From positions 1 through 64,000 of the forward strand of contig NZ_JBANET010000004.1 of the NCBI RefSeq assembly GCF_037026685.1: a DNA stretch of 64,000 bases, in the 5' to 3' direction. The notes under the pieces were generated by a model. The model ran no database searches. It was not told the DNA's origin and saw only the letters and a list, made by a program, of their open reading frames with translations. The translations under genes were made by a program, and so were the position numbers. The stretch comes from Orrella sp037026685 (GTDB lineage: Bacteria; Pseudomonadota; Gammaproteobacteria; Burkholderiales; Burkholderiaceae_B). Shown in pieces: positions 34,899 through 43,313 of the stretch (its first letter is position 1; the number at the start of each line of letters is the position of its first letter).

Positions 34899-36050
34899 TC
34901 AGGACAGGCTGTCCACATAATCCTGGTAGGCGAATTGCCGCACCAGGCGCTCGCTGCCGTCGAGTTCCCGCACGGCGATGGCGGGCATGGTCAAGCCGTT
35001 GAACCAGTTCTTCTTGACCATGGTGTAGCCCGCGGCATCGCGGATCGAGATCCGGCTGCCGACTTGCAGGGCTTGTTCGAAACTGAATTCGCCGAACACG
35101 TCGCCGGCCAGGCACGACTTGCCGTAGACCATGTAGCGGTGCGGGCCGGTGTCCGGTTCGACGCGGGCTTGCAGGCGATAGATCAGCAGGTCCAGCATGT
35201 GCGCCTCGATCGAGGCGTCGACCACGGCCAGGGGCTTGCCGTTGTGCAGCGTATCGAGCACCGTGACCTCCAGGCTGGCGCAGTCGCTGATCGCCGCCTC
35301 GCCAGGCTCCAGATAGACCTGCACGCCGTAGGTTTGCGCAAAGGCCTTCAGGCGCGCGCAGAAGGCGGATAGCGGATAGCCGGGCGCGGTGAAGTGGATG
35401 CCCCCGCCCAGGCTGACCCAGTTGGCGCGGTGCAGCAGCTCGCCATAGCGCGCCTCGATCTGCGCCAGCATGGCCTCGAAGCGGCCGAAGTCGCGGTTCT
35501 CGCAGTTGTTGTGGATCATGAAGCCATCGATGCGGTCCATGGCCGCCGCGATGCGGGCCGGGTCGTGCTCGCCCAGGCGGCTGAAGGGCCGCGAGGGATC
35601 GGCCAGGTCGTAGTTCGAGGCGCTGATGCCCGGGTTGATGCGCAGGCCCACCGGCTTGCCCGCCGTCCGGCCGATATGGCGTTCGAGCTGTCCCAGGCTG
35701 TTGAAGATGATCTTGTCGGCATGCGCGGCCACCTCGTCCATTTCGTGGTCGGCATAGGCCACGCTGTAGGCGTGCGTTTCGCCGCCGAATTTCTCGCGCC
35801 CCAGGCGCACCTCGTACAGCGAGGACGACGTGGTGCCGTCCATGTGCTCGCGCATCAGGTCAAAGACCGACCAGGTGGCAAAGCATTTCAAAGCCAGCAG
35901 CACCTTGGCGCCGCTTTCCTGGCGGATGCGGGCGATGCACTGCAGGTTGCGCAGCAGGCTGGCCTTGTCGATGAGGTAATAGGGCGTCTGGATCACTTTA
36001 TCGATATCGGAACAGGACAATGGAATACGCGCGCGCAGGGCGCGTGGCAT
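34899..36050 (-). CDS. nspC: carboxynorspermidine decarboxylase
   Basis: A 383-residue alanine-racemase-fold, PLP-dependent decarboxylase that removes the carboxyl group from carboxynorspermidine/carboxyspermidine. Conserved segments are LLALKCFATWSVF (PLP lysine near residue 54), GLRINPGIS, HNNCENRDF, SLGGGIHF, LEPGEA and YGKSCLAGDVFGEF. The start at 36050 has only a weak ribosome site; a GTG at 35996 (VIQTPYYLIDKASL) is a plausible shorter start that matches where family homology begins. It lies between the dehydrogenase and the small unknown gene, all on the same strand. Confidence 0.9.
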   Translation of the reverse strand: MPRALRARIPLSCSDIDKVIQTPYYLIDKASLLRNLQCIARIRQESGAKVLLALKCFATWSVFDLMREHMDGTTSSSLYEVRLGREKFGGETHAYSVAYADHEMDEVAAHADKIIFNSLGQLERHIGRTAGKPVGLRINPGISASNYDLADPSRPFSRLGEHDPARIAAAMDRIDGFMIHNNCENRDFGRFEAMLAQIEARYGELLHRANWVSLGGGIHFTAPGYPLSAFCARLKAFAQTYGVQVYLEPGEAAISDCASLEVTVLDTLHNGKPLAVVDASIEAHMLDLLIYRLQARVEPDTGPHRYMVYGKSCLAGDVFGEFSFEQALQVGSRISIRDAAGYTMVKKNWFNGLTMPAIAVRELDGSERLVRQFAYQDYVDSLS

Positions 36051-36115
36051 GACCGGCGCAGCCCATGGCAGGCTGCACCGGCGCGATCGGGACGGCCGGG
36101 GGCGGCCGCGGGATG

Positions 36116-36403
36116 TCAGGGGTGTGTTCGGCTGCGGCGCGAGGCGCCGCTGGCCGCGGCGGCCTGCGCGGGGCGCAGGATCACGGCGGGCTTGGGGTAG
36201 GGATAGGCGCCGCGGGCAGGGGCCAGCGCGCAGGGCGCATGCATGCGCCGCAAACGGGTGTGCGGCAGCGACGACGTGCGCAGCGTCGACATGGGCGTGG
36301 GTACCGTTTCCGTCGGTGCCGCTTGCCGCGGTGCCGTTTCCGTTTGGGAGGTGTTCAGAAAGACTGAGACGATCCCCAATTGGAACAGGGCGTCTTGAGA
36401 CAT
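36116..36403 (-). CDS. small protein of unknown function upstream of nspC
   Basis: A 95-residue protein. A hydrophobic N-terminus (MSQDALFQLGIVSVFLNTS) is followed by a Thr/Pro-rich stretch and a basic tail. The ATG at 36403 is supported by GGAGAGGA about five bases upstream, a strong ribosome site. It is 65 bases upstream of nspC on the same strand and probably the first gene of the polyamine operon. No motif or family is recognised, and most of the sequence is low complexity. The initial segment could be a weak membrane anchor. Confidence 0.5.
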   Translation of the reverse strand: MSQDALFQLGIVSVFLNTSQTETAPRQAAPTETVPTPMSTLRTSSLPHTRLRRMHAPCALAPARGAYPYPKPAVILRPAQAAAASGASRRSRTHP

Positions 36404-36436
36404 GGCGTCCTCTCCAACCAGCAGATGGTGCAAAGC

Positions 36437-36450
36437 CTGAATCGATTCAG
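36437..36450. promoter_or_regulatory. 14-bp palindrome between divergent operons
   Basis: CTGAATCGATTCAG is a perfect palindrome, and ATTCAG recurs at about 36455-36460. It lies 34 bases upstream of the small gene heading the polyamine operon and about 195 bases from the divergent subtilase gene. It could be an operator for a dimeric repressor. Confidence 0.45.
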
Positions 36451-36644
36451 CAACAATTCAGCAACCGGTCATTTTATGCCGTAACGGCCAAAGGCTCAAG
36501 CCCGGTGCCGGCCCGCGCGGCCCGGCCCGGAAAAGCCCGGTTACCAGATCAGGGCGCGGCGTCATCGCCGTGCCTCGTCGGCTTTGCCATAATCGGCCGA
36601 GCCCTTTGCCGCCTGCATGCGGCGTTTTGCCTGGACGACCGGCC

Positions 36645-38165
36645 ATGACCGAAACCGCCTCCTCGCCCGGCGCCTTGTTCGTGATGCTGCCTGGCATCAA
36701 CGTCTGGAACGAACATTCTTCCCGGGAGAGCCTTTCCTTCCTGCGCTCGGCCGGCCGCCTGGTCTCGCCCCGGCGCGCCGGCGCCGCCGCGCCCGCCAGC
36801 CTGCAGGCGGCGGGCGCGGCGCTGCACGTGCTCGACCGCGTCGCCCCCGCCGATACCGTGCTGGTCGCGCTCAGCGCGGCGCAGCGCCTGGCCTTGCAGC
36901 GCGAGCATCCTGGCCTGCGCATCGTGCCGGTGACCGAACTGGTCCCGCTCTGGTATCGGCGCACCTGGGTGCGGCCTGCGCTCGGCCCGGCCGGCCAGAA
37001 GCGGCGTGCCTTGCAGGTGACGGTGACCGATGCCGCCACCGGCCAGCCCCTGGCCGGCGTGGACGTGGTCGGCTTTACCGACCGCGCCCAGCGCATCGGC
37101 GCGGCCGCCACCACCAATGCCAAGGGGGTGGCGCGGCTGTCGTTCGCGCAAAGCGTCCAGGCGCTGGAGGTCGTCGAGGCCGTGCCCGGCCCGGGCGCGG
37201 GCGCGGCGGGCCATTGGCCCGCCTTCGCCAAGGACGTGGCGCTGGACGGCGCCGGCCTGGTCATCGCCTGCCCGCCCATCGACCTGGCCACCCAGGACGC
37301 GCGGGGCCATTACGGCCTGCAAGGCGGCGACGAGGATGGCGCGGGGGTGAAGGTGGCTGTGATCGATACCGGCGTGGCCAGGCATCCGGACCTGCGCCTG
37401 CGGCGCGTGCGCAACGTGGTCAGGGGCGAGCCCCCGGGCCAGGGCGATGACGAGGTGGGCCACGGCACGCACGTGGCCGGCATCATCGCCGGCCGCGGCA
37501 AGGCCGGGCAGGGCGTACGCGGCGTGGCGCCGGGCGTGGCGCTGCATGCCTATCGCGTGTTCGGCAAGGGCGAGCAGACCGCCACTTCGTTCAACGTGGC
37601 CAAGGCCATCCGCCAGGCCGTGGACGACGGTTGCGACCTGATCAACCTGTCGCTGGGCGGGGCCGACGAGGTACCTGAAATCTGGCGCGAGATACAGCGC
37701 GCCCGCGCCCTGGGCGCGGTGTGCCTGGCCGCCGCCGGCAACGAATACCGGGCGCCGGTCGGCTATCCCGGGCGCTACAGCCAGGTGCTGGCCGTCAGCG
37801 CCTGCGGCCGCAAGGGAACCTTTCCCGCCCAGTCGGCTCAAACCTTGACCATCGCCAAGCCTTACGGCACCGATCGCAAGGACTTCATCGCCGACTTCAG
37901 CAACGTGGGCTGCGAGATCAACCTGACCGGCCCGGGCGTGGGCATCGTTTCCACGGTGCCCGGCGGCTATGCGGTGATGGACGGCACCTCGATGGCCTGC
38001 CCCGCCATGACCGGCAGCCTGGCCCGTCTGCTGGCGCGCAAGCCGCGCCTGCTGCGCGCCGAGCGCAACCAGCAGCGCTCGGACGCCATCGTCCGTCTGG
38101 CGCTGGAAGCGGCCAGGCCGCTGGGTTTTGGCGCGGACTTTGAGGGGGCCGGCCTTTTAAGGTAG
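36645..38165 (+). CDS. subtilisin-like S8 serine protease, apparently intracellular
   Basis: A 506-residue subtilase. The triad is complete: Asp241 in VAVIDTGV, His273 in GHGTHVAG and Ser449 in DGTSMACPAMTG. The N-terminal about 110 residues end in VLVALSAAQRLALQREHPGLRIVPV, which looks like an I9-type propeptide. An Ig-like, carboxypeptidase-regulatory-type domain follows (about 125-185: LQVTVTDAATGQPLAGVDVVGF), then the catalytic domain from about 215. The mature N-terminus (MTETASSPGALFVMLPGIN) has no signal peptide. A longer reading from 36570 does not create one. The next gene starts ten bases downstream and encodes an I9-like protein, so protease and inhibitor appear co-expressed. Confidence 0.88.
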   Translation: MTETASSPGALFVMLPGINVWNEHSSRESLSFLRSAGRLVSPRRAGAAAPASLQAAGAALHVLDRVAPADTVLVALSAAQRLALQREHPGLRIVPVTELVPLWYRRTWVRPALGPAGQKRRALQVTVTDAATGQPLAGVDVVGFTDRAQRIGAAATTNAKGVARLSFAQSVQALEVVEAVPGPGAGAAGHWPAFAKDVALDGAGLVIACPPIDLATQDARGHYGLQGGDEDGAGVKVAVIDTGVARHPDLRLRRVRNVVRGEPPGQGDDEVGHGTHVAGIIAGRGKAGQGVRGVAPGVALHAYRVFGKGEQTATSFNVAKAIRQAVDDGCDLINLSLGGADEVPEIWREIQRARALGAVCLAAAGNEYRAPVGYPGRYSQVLAVSACGRKGTFPAQSAQTLTIAKPYGTDRKDFIADFSNVGCEINLTGPGVGIVSTVPGGYAVMDGTSMACPAMTGSLARLLARKPRLLRAERNQQRSDAIVRLALEAARPLGFGADFEGAGLLR

Positions 38166-38174
38166 GATGGTTTC

Positions 38175-38405
38175 ATGAGCCGATTCGTCATTTGCTACCA
38201 GGGCGCCAGCGATCCTTCCGTACAGGAGGAGCGCAGCCTGGTGTCGTCCTTCAAGCGGGCCAAGGTCATCGACAAGATGCCGGGCACGCTGCTGGTGGAC
38301 GGGCCCGAATCGGAGATCGCCCGCGCGGTCGCCCGCCTGGGCCGCTGGACCTTCCGCCCCGAGCGCAAGCTGGCCGCCAGTCCGCCGCACAAGCGCCTGC
38401 GCTAG
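38175..38405 (+). CDS. 76-residue I9-like putative protease inhibitor
   Basis: A compact protein (FVICYQGASDPSVQEERSLVSSFKRA, then MPGTLLVDGPESEIARAVARLGRWTFRPER). Its alternation of two strand-helix-strand units and its size match subtilisin propeptide/I9 inhibitors such as yeast Pbi2 (family fold known; assignment here by eye). It follows the subtilase by ten bases with a GGAT ribosome site. A stand-alone I9 protein beside a subtilase suggests an inhibitor or folding chaperone acting in trans. It has no signal peptide, consistent with a cytosolic partner. A terminator follows 15 bases after its stop. Confidence 0.65.
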   Translation: MSRFVICYQGASDPSVQEERSLVSSFKRAKVIDKMPGTLLVDGPESEIARAVARLGRWTFRPERKLAASPPHKRLR

Positions 38406-38419
38406 CCAGCCTGACCGCG

Positions 38420-38444
38420 CCGCCCCTTGAGGGCGGTTTTTTTT
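38420..38444 (+). terminator. intrinsic terminator/attenuator before the nuclease gene
   Basis: CCGCCC at 38420-38425, loop CTTGA, GGGCGG at 38431-38436, then eight T. It lies between the I9-like gene and the nuclease start at 38468. Only 23 bases remain after the T-run, too few for a promoter and a leader, so nuclease transcripts probably have to pass through it. Confidence 0.9.
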
Positions 38445-38467
38445 GCCGCCGAAAAGAGCCGCCCGTC

Positions 38468-39403
38468 ATGGCCGTTTCCTCCCGCTCGCGTCCCCGTTTC
38501 CGCTTCGCCGCGCAGGCGCAGCTCTGGCCCGAGCGTGTCCGCGAGACGCCGGACCCCGTGCACGACTATGCCGACCGGCAGGGTTACGACCCCTTGTTCA
38601 TCGATCCGGATATCCCGGTGCCGCTGCCGAAGCTGGGTAAGGCGTGGGCGCGCGATGCCGCCACCCATGTCTGGCAGGGCAAGCGTACGCACGTGCTGCC
38701 GTATACCCATTTTTCCACGGCGGTATCGCGTTCGCGGCGCCTGCCGCTCTATAGCGCCTGCAACATCGACGGCGCGCAGGCCCGCGCCGTGCCGCGCACC
38801 GACGTATGGAAATACGACCCGCGCATCGACACGCGCTACCAGATCCTGCGCGAGGTATACGGCCCCGAGCCCAAGGGCTATTTCAGCCGCGGGCACCTGA
38901 CCCGGCGCCAGGATCCCAACTGGGGCAGCCTCAAGGCGGCGCGGCAGGCGGACGCCGACACTTTCCATGCCACCAATGCCGCGCCCCAGGTGCAGGGTTT
39001 TAATGCCGGGCTGTGGGGCGGCATCGAGGACTACATCCTGCACAACGCCCATGCCGACCACATGCGCATCAGCGTGTTCACCGGGCCGGTCCTGGCCCCG
39101 GACGATCCGGTGATCCACGGCGTGCAGGTGCCCGTGCGTTTCTGGAAGGTGGTGGCCTTTGTCCACGACGAAAGCGGCGCGCTGGCGGCCTCCGCCTATC
39201 TGGCCTCCCAGGCCCGCGCCATCGCCGGCCTGCGCCCGAGCTTCGTGTTCGGCGACTTCGAAAACCAGCAGCGGTCCGTGGCGGCCATCCAGGCGCTGAC
39301 CGGCCTGTCCTTCGGCGACTTGGTCCGGCGCGATGTCCTGGCCGGGGCGGGCCCGGATTTTGCGGCCGCGCTGCGCGACGTGCGCGACATCATGCTGGCT
39401 TGA
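38468..39403 (+). CDS. DNA/RNA non-specific endonuclease (NUC1 family)
   Basis: A 311-residue protein of the beta-beta-alpha-metal nuclease family. The catalytic core is visible as YFSRGHLTRRQDPNWG with the general-base His143, and the metal-binding Asn region as DADTFHATNAAPQVQGFN. The first position of the classical DRGH motif is Ser, as seen in some subfamilies. EDYILHNAHADHMRISVFTGPV and FWKVVAFVHDE are typical downstream strands. No signal peptide is present (MAVSSRSRPRFRF), so the enzyme would be made in the cytoplasm, where unregulated activity would be toxic. It is downstream of the protease and inhibitor genes, across a terminator. An upstream reading from 38192 is a shadow of the inhibitor gene. 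Confidence 0.87.
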   Translation: MAVSSRSRPRFRFAAQAQLWPERVRETPDPVHDYADRQGYDPLFIDPDIPVPLPKLGKAWARDAATHVWQGKRTHVLPYTHFSTAVSRSRRLPLYSACNIDGAQARAVPRTDVWKYDPRIDTRYQILREVYGPEPKGYFSRGHLTRRQDPNWGSLKAARQADADTFHATNAAPQVQGFNAGLWGGIEDYILHNAHADHMRISVFTGPVLAPDDPVIHGVQVPVRFWKVVAFVHDESGALAASAYLASQARAIAGLRPSFVFGDFENQQRSVAAIQALTGLSFGDLVRRDVLAGAGPDFAAALRDVRDIMLA

Positions 39404-39455
39404 GGCGGCCAGCGGCGGCGCGCAGCGGCGGCCGATCCAAGCGGGGATTGCCGGT

Positions 39456-40583
39456 TCAGTCCGGGGCAGGGCCTTCCTGGGCAATGCGCATGATCAGCTC
39501 GACGCGCCGGTTGGCCGCGCGGCCCGCGGCGGTATCGTTGCCTTGCAAGGGCCGCGTGTCGGCATAGCCCACTGCCCGCAAGCGCGCGGCATCCACGCCG
39601 CTGCGCACCAGTTCGCGCAGCACGGCGGTGGCGCGGCTGGCCGAAAGCTCCCAATTGGACGGGAACTGGCGCGTCTGGATCGGCACGGGATCGCTGTGGC
39701 CCTCGACCGATACCGGGTGGTCGCTGCGGTTGATGACCGCGGCCAGCTTCTTGATGACGTCCAGCCCGGCGGGGCTGAGCAGCGCCTGTCCGGAGGGGAA
39801 CAGCAATTCGTTGCTGATGCGAAAGCTCACCGATTGGCTGTTGATGATCACGTCCACCGCATCGCCCAGCTCGGCCAGGCCCAGCTCCTCGGCAGTGGGC
39901 GGTGCGGGCGCGGGTGCGGGCGGCGGCGCGGCATGCGAAGCGGGCAAGGCGTGCGCGTGGGCTTGGGCACCCTCGGAGGCCTCGGCAGGCACGGGGGCAT
40001 CGGCAGGTGCTGAGGCATCGGGAGGTGCTGAGGCATCGGGAGGTGCTGAGGCATCGGCAGGCGCGGGGGCGTCCGACCCGTCCGGATGGGACTGGCCTGC
40101 CGGCTGCGGCATGGCCTGCGGCGCTTGCGCGAGGAACGTTTCGGCCTGCCCCCAGGCGGCGGGTATCTCGGGCAGGCCGGCCGGCAGCACGCCCAGCGCC
40201 GGCGGCGGCAGCCTGTCGAGTTTCAGGCCCGCGGCCAGGGTTGGAGCCGGGGCCGGGCGCGCACCGCCCTCGGCGCCCATGCCCATGCGCGAGAACGCCA
40301 GCATGACCACCAACAGGGCCAGCAGCAGGGTGACCATGTCCAGGTAGCTCATGAGCCAGTTGTCGGGCTCGCGGTCCAGGGTTTCGGGCACATGCCAGCG
40401 TTCGTAGCGGCCGCGCTGCGCGGCGCGGTTGCGCATGCGCTGCTGCTGGGCGTGCTCGGCCTTGCGCTGGGCCACGATGTCGGCCAGCGTGGGCTTGCCG
40501 GAAGCGTCGCGCCGGCCGGGCCGCGGCGCGGCCGGCGCGACGGGCAGGGCGGCTGCGCCGGCAGGCGGCCTGGCGGCGATCAT
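39456..40583 (-). CDS. MotB/OmpA-type stator subunit with repeat-expanded linker
   Basis: A 375-residue protein. One membrane helix near residue 80 carries the proton-accepting Asp in SYLDMVTLLLALLVVML. A long Ala/Pro/Asp linker (about 140-235) is partly built from 18-bp tandem repeats. The OmpA-like peptidoglycan-binding domain lies at about 255-375 (ISNELLFPSGQALLSPAGLDVIKKLA, VEGHSDPVPI, NWELSASRATAVLRELV, GYADTRPL, NRRVELIM). With the MotA-like protein it would form a PMF-driven stator. The start overlaps the MotA stop by ATGA. No flagellar gene is nearby, so it may be an accessory stator or serve another envelope machine. Confidence 0.88.
   Translation of the reverse strand: MIAARPPAGAAALPVAPAAPRPGRRDASGKPTLADIVAQRKAEHAQQQRMRNRAAQRGRYERWHVPETLDREPDNWLMSYLDMVTLLLALLVVMLAFSRMGMGAEGGARPAPAPTLAAGLKLDRLPPPALGVLPAGLPEIPAAWGQAETFLAQAPQAMPQPAGQSHPDGSDAPAPADASAPPDASAPPDASAPADAPVPAEASEGAQAHAHALPASHAAPPPAPAPAPPTAEELGLAELGDAVDVIINSQSVSFRISNELLFPSGQALLSPAGLDVIKKLAAVINRSDHPVSVEGHSDPVPIQTRQFPSNWELSASRATAVLRELVRSGVDAARLRAVGYADTRPLQGNDTAAGRAANRRVELIMRIAQEGPAPD
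39984..40073. repeat. 18-bp tandem repeats in the MotB-like linker
   Basis: Three near-identical units (GGCAGGTGCTGAGGCATC at 40002, then GGGAGGTGCTGAGGCATC at 40020 and 40038) are flanked by one degenerate unit on each side. They encode repeated DASAPP on the minus strand. Units are in frame, so slippage would lengthen or shorten the linker. Confidence 0.92.
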
Positions 40584-41503
40584 GGCCGTTGGGCGGCGGC
40601 GCGCGGCAAGGCGCCGCCCGCTGCGTTGGCCGAGACCGGCGCGGCCGGCCGGGCCGGGGTGTCCGGTGCGGCAGCGGCCTTGGCGGCGGGCTTGGCCGGC
40701 GTGGCCTTTGCCCCCTTGGCAGGCTTGGCGGGCCGCTCCTGGATTTCGTCCTCCACATGCTGCATGAAGGAGTTGAGGGTTTCGCGCACCATGGCCGGGC
40801 CGCGCCGGTCGCACATCATGGAAATGCCCTGCAGCACCATGTTCATCAGCACCAGGCGCTGCTCGGTGCGGCGCTCGAGCTTGATGGCGATGGGCTTGAA
40901 CACCAGGTTGGCCAGCAGGATGCCGTAGAACGTGGCGATCAGCGCAATGCCCATCTGCTGCCCGATGGCGTCCATGTCCTGGGTGCCCAGGCCCGCCATC
41001 AGGTTGATCAGGCCGAACAGCGTGCCCAGCATGCCGAAGGCCGGCGCGAAGCTCGCCATGGTGCGGAACATCTGCGCCTCGGCCTGCTCGCGGGCCCGCA
41101 TGCGCGCCATGCGCCATTGCAGCAGCTCGGCGATCTGGTCTTCGGGCGTGTTGTCGATGACCAGCTGCACGCCGGTGCGCAGGAAAGGATTGGCCACTTT
41201 TTGCAGCGCGCGCTCGACGTCATGCACGTCTTCGCTGGCCCACTGGCGGGCCAGGCCGGACAGCTCGTCGATGTCGCGCTGCATGTCCAGTTTCTCGCTG
41301 CCCAGCACCATGCGCAGCAGGCGCGGGATGCGCCGCACTTCGCTCAAGGGGTAGCCGATGAAAATGGCGGCGATCGTGCCGCCCAGCACGATGCCCAGGC
41401 CCGGCAGGTTGACGTAGGCCAGTGCGCCGGTGGCCGAGAAGGCGATGGCGGTTGCCAGGGTCAGTGCGGCGACCCCCAGGCCGATGAGGGTGGAGGGATT
41501 CAT
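40580..41503 (-). CDS. MotA/PomA-type stator subunit
   Basis: A 307-residue inner-membrane protein with four hydrophobic segments: LIGLGVAALTLATAIAFS, GLGIVLGGTIAAIFIGY, FAPAFGMLGTLFGLINLM and MGIALIATFYGILLANLVFKPIAIKL. The large cytoplasmic loop between segments 2 and 3 includes VERALQKVANPFLRTGVQLVIDN. This is the MotA topology rather than the three-segment TolQ/ExbB one. The C-terminal 50 residues are an unusual Lys/Ala/Pro-rich tail. It pairs with the MotB-like gene through a four-base overlap. Ion selectivity (H+ or Na+) cannot be settled by eye. Confidence 0.87.
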   Translation of the reverse strand: MNPSTLIGLGVAALTLATAIAFSATGALAYVNLPGLGIVLGGTIAAIFIGYPLSEVRRIPRLLRMVLGSEKLDMQRDIDELSGLARQWASEDVHDVERALQKVANPFLRTGVQLVIDNTPEDQIAELLQWRMARMRAREQAEAQMFRTMASFAPAFGMLGTLFGLINLMAGLGTQDMDAIGQQMGIALIATFYGILLANLVFKPIAIKLERRTEQRLVLMNMVLQGISMMCDRRGPAMVRETLNSFMQHVEDEIQERPAKPAKGAKATPAKPAAKAAAAPDTPARPAAPVSANAAGGALPRAAAQRP

Positions 41504-41691
41504 GGAGCAAAGGGCCCTGAAAAAGGGAAAGCCGATGCGACGGGCACCGGGCCTGTTTTTGGCATGCCAGGGATTCTAGTCAGCGCGGCCGGCCGGCAAA
41601 GAGGGGAACAGGCGCGCAAATGCCGGCCGGACCGCCCGATTGCGCGGCCCGAAGTGTTGCGGTTTTGCGACAGGCCGCCTTCGCGGCCCTG

Positions 41692-42522
41692 CTAGATCAA
41701 AGCCTGCCTGACGCGGTGCGAGACCCATTCGGCCAGGAACACGGTGGCCAGGATCGCTGCGAAGATGACCGTCACCTGGGGCCAGGCCAGCGTGTCCACC
41801 GAGGCGGCCAGGGGCAGCCCGATGCCGCCCGCGCCGACGATGCCCAGCACCGTCGATTCGCGGATGTTGATGTCCCAGCGATAGACCGTGGTGCCCACCA
41901 GCGCCGGCAGCACCTGCGGCACTACCGCGTAGGCAAGCACTTGCGGCCGGTTGGCGCCGGTGGCCGTGACGGCCTCGACCTGCCTGGGGTCGATTTCTTC
42001 GATGGCTTCGTACATCAGCTTGCCGATGAAACCGATCGAGCGCAGCGCGATGGCGATGATGCCCGCCAGCACGCCGGGGCCGACCACCGTGACCAGCAGC
42101 ATGGCCCAGATCAGCGAGTTGATCGAGCGCGAGGCCACGATCACGGCCAATGCCAGCGGACGCAGCAGCAGGCGGCTGGGCGTGGTGTTGCGCGCCGCGA
42201 GGAAGGCCACCGGCACGGCGATCAGGGCGCCGATGGCCGTGCCCAGCGTGGCGATGTTCAGGGTGTCCCAAAGCGGGCGCAGCAATTGCCCCATGTAGTG
42301 CCAGCGCGGCGGCCACATGCGCGAGACCATGTCCCAGCCGGCCGCCGGCGCATCGGCCGCAAAGGCCCAGATGGTGTTGTCCGAGACCAGCTTCCAGCCG
42401 GCGGCAAATACCAGTGCGCCGGCCAGCCAGCCCAGCCAGGCCCAGCGCTGCTGGGCCGGCGTGCGGCGGCGCCAGGCGGGCGCGGCCTGCGCCGTGCGCA
42501 CGGAAGGCTGGGCCGGGTTCAC
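41692..42522 (-). CDS. phnE: phosphonate/phosphite ABC transporter permease (second PhnE)
   Basis: A 276-residue inner-membrane permease with six predicted membrane segments. The binding-protein-dependent transport signature is near residue 190 (EAVTATGANRPQVLAYAVVPQVLP). The motif NIRESTVLGIVGAGGIGLPL is characteristic of PhnE. The GTG at 42522 is supported by AGGAGG five bases upstream and overlaps the stop of the first permease gene by four bases. Two PhnE copies in tandem suggest a heterodimeric channel. Together with PhnC and PhnD it imports phosphonate, phosphite or a related phosphorus compound. Confidence 0.9.
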   Translation of the reverse strand: MNPAQPSVRTAQAAPAWRRRTPAQQRWAWLGWLAGALVFAAGWKLVSDNTIWAFAADAPAAGWDMVSRMWPPRWHYMGQLLRPLWDTLNIATLGTAIGALIAVPVAFLAARNTTPSRLLLRPLALAVIVASRSINSLIWAMLLVTVVGPGVLAGIIAIALRSIGFIGKLMYEAIEEIDPRQVEAVTATGANRPQVLAYAVVPQVLPALVGTTVYRWDINIRESTVLGIVGAGGIGLPLAASVDTLAWPQVTVIFAAILATVFLAEWVSHRVRQALI

Positions 42523-43313
42523 AGGAACCTCCTGCGCACATGCCCGGAAGCGTATTCGCACAGCATCACGATGCCGATGATCAGCAGCAGGATGGCCGCG
42601 GCCGTCTCGAACTCGTAGCGGTCGAAGGCGGTATTGAGCGTGGCGCCGATGCCGCCCGCGCCGACGATGCCGATGATGGCCGCCTCGCGGAAATTGATGT
42701 CCAGGCGATAGAGCGACAGGCCGATCATGCGGGGCATGACCTGCGGCTGGACGGCGTAGACGATCCATTGCAGCCAGGGTGCGCCGGTGGCCCGGATGGC
42801 CTCCAGCTGGCTGCGGTCGGCGGTCTCGATCTCTTCGGCCAGCAGCTTGCCCAGAAAGCCCATGGAGGCGATGACCAGCGTGAGCATGCCCGCCAGCGGG
42901 CCGAAGCCGAACATCTTGACCAGCAGGATGGCGATGATGAGTTCGGGAAAGGCGCGCGAGATGGCGATGAAGCCGCGGCACGCCGCGTAGATGGGCCAGG
43001 GGCTGATGTTGCGGGCCGCGCCCAGGCCCAGCGGGATGCTCAGCGCCACGCCCAGCGCCGTGGAGACCACCGTCATCGCCAGGCTTTCGAGCAGCCCCTC
43101 GCTGATCTCGCGCCAGCGGCTGGTGAAATCGGGCTCGGCAAAGGCCGCCACGAAGCGCCAGCCGCGCACCAGGCCTTCGGCCACGCGGTTCCAGTCGACC
43201 TGGATGGAGCCCAGGGCGGCGGCCAGGTAGAGCGCCGCCAGCAGCCACAGGCCGGCGCGCAGCGGGGCGCTGCGGATGAAGGCCGGCTTGCGCCAGCGCA
43301 GCGGCGCCGTCAT
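42519..43313 (-). CDS. phnE: phosphonate/phosphite ABC transporter permease (first PhnE)
   Basis: A 264-residue permease, paralogous to its downstream neighbour. It has six hydrophobic segments, the EAIRATGAPWLQWIVYAVQPQVMP coupling loop near residue 160 and NFREAAIIGIVGAGGIGATL near residue 205. The ATG at 43313 overlaps the PhnC stop by ATGA, so PhnC and both permeases are translationally coupled. It forms the membrane channel with the second PhnE. Confidence 0.9.
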   Translation of the reverse strand: MTAPLRWRKPAFIRSAPLRAGLWLLAALYLAAALGSIQVDWNRVAEGLVRGWRFVAAFAEPDFTSRWREISEGLLESLAMTVVSTALGVALSIPLGLGAARNISPWPIYAACRGFIAISRAFPELIIAILLVKMFGFGPLAGMLTLVIASMGFLGKLLAEEIETADRSQLEAIRATGAPWLQWIVYAVQPQVMPRMIGLSLYRLDINFREAAIIGIVGAGGIGATLNTAFDRYEFETAAAILLLIIGIVMLCEYASGHVRRRFL

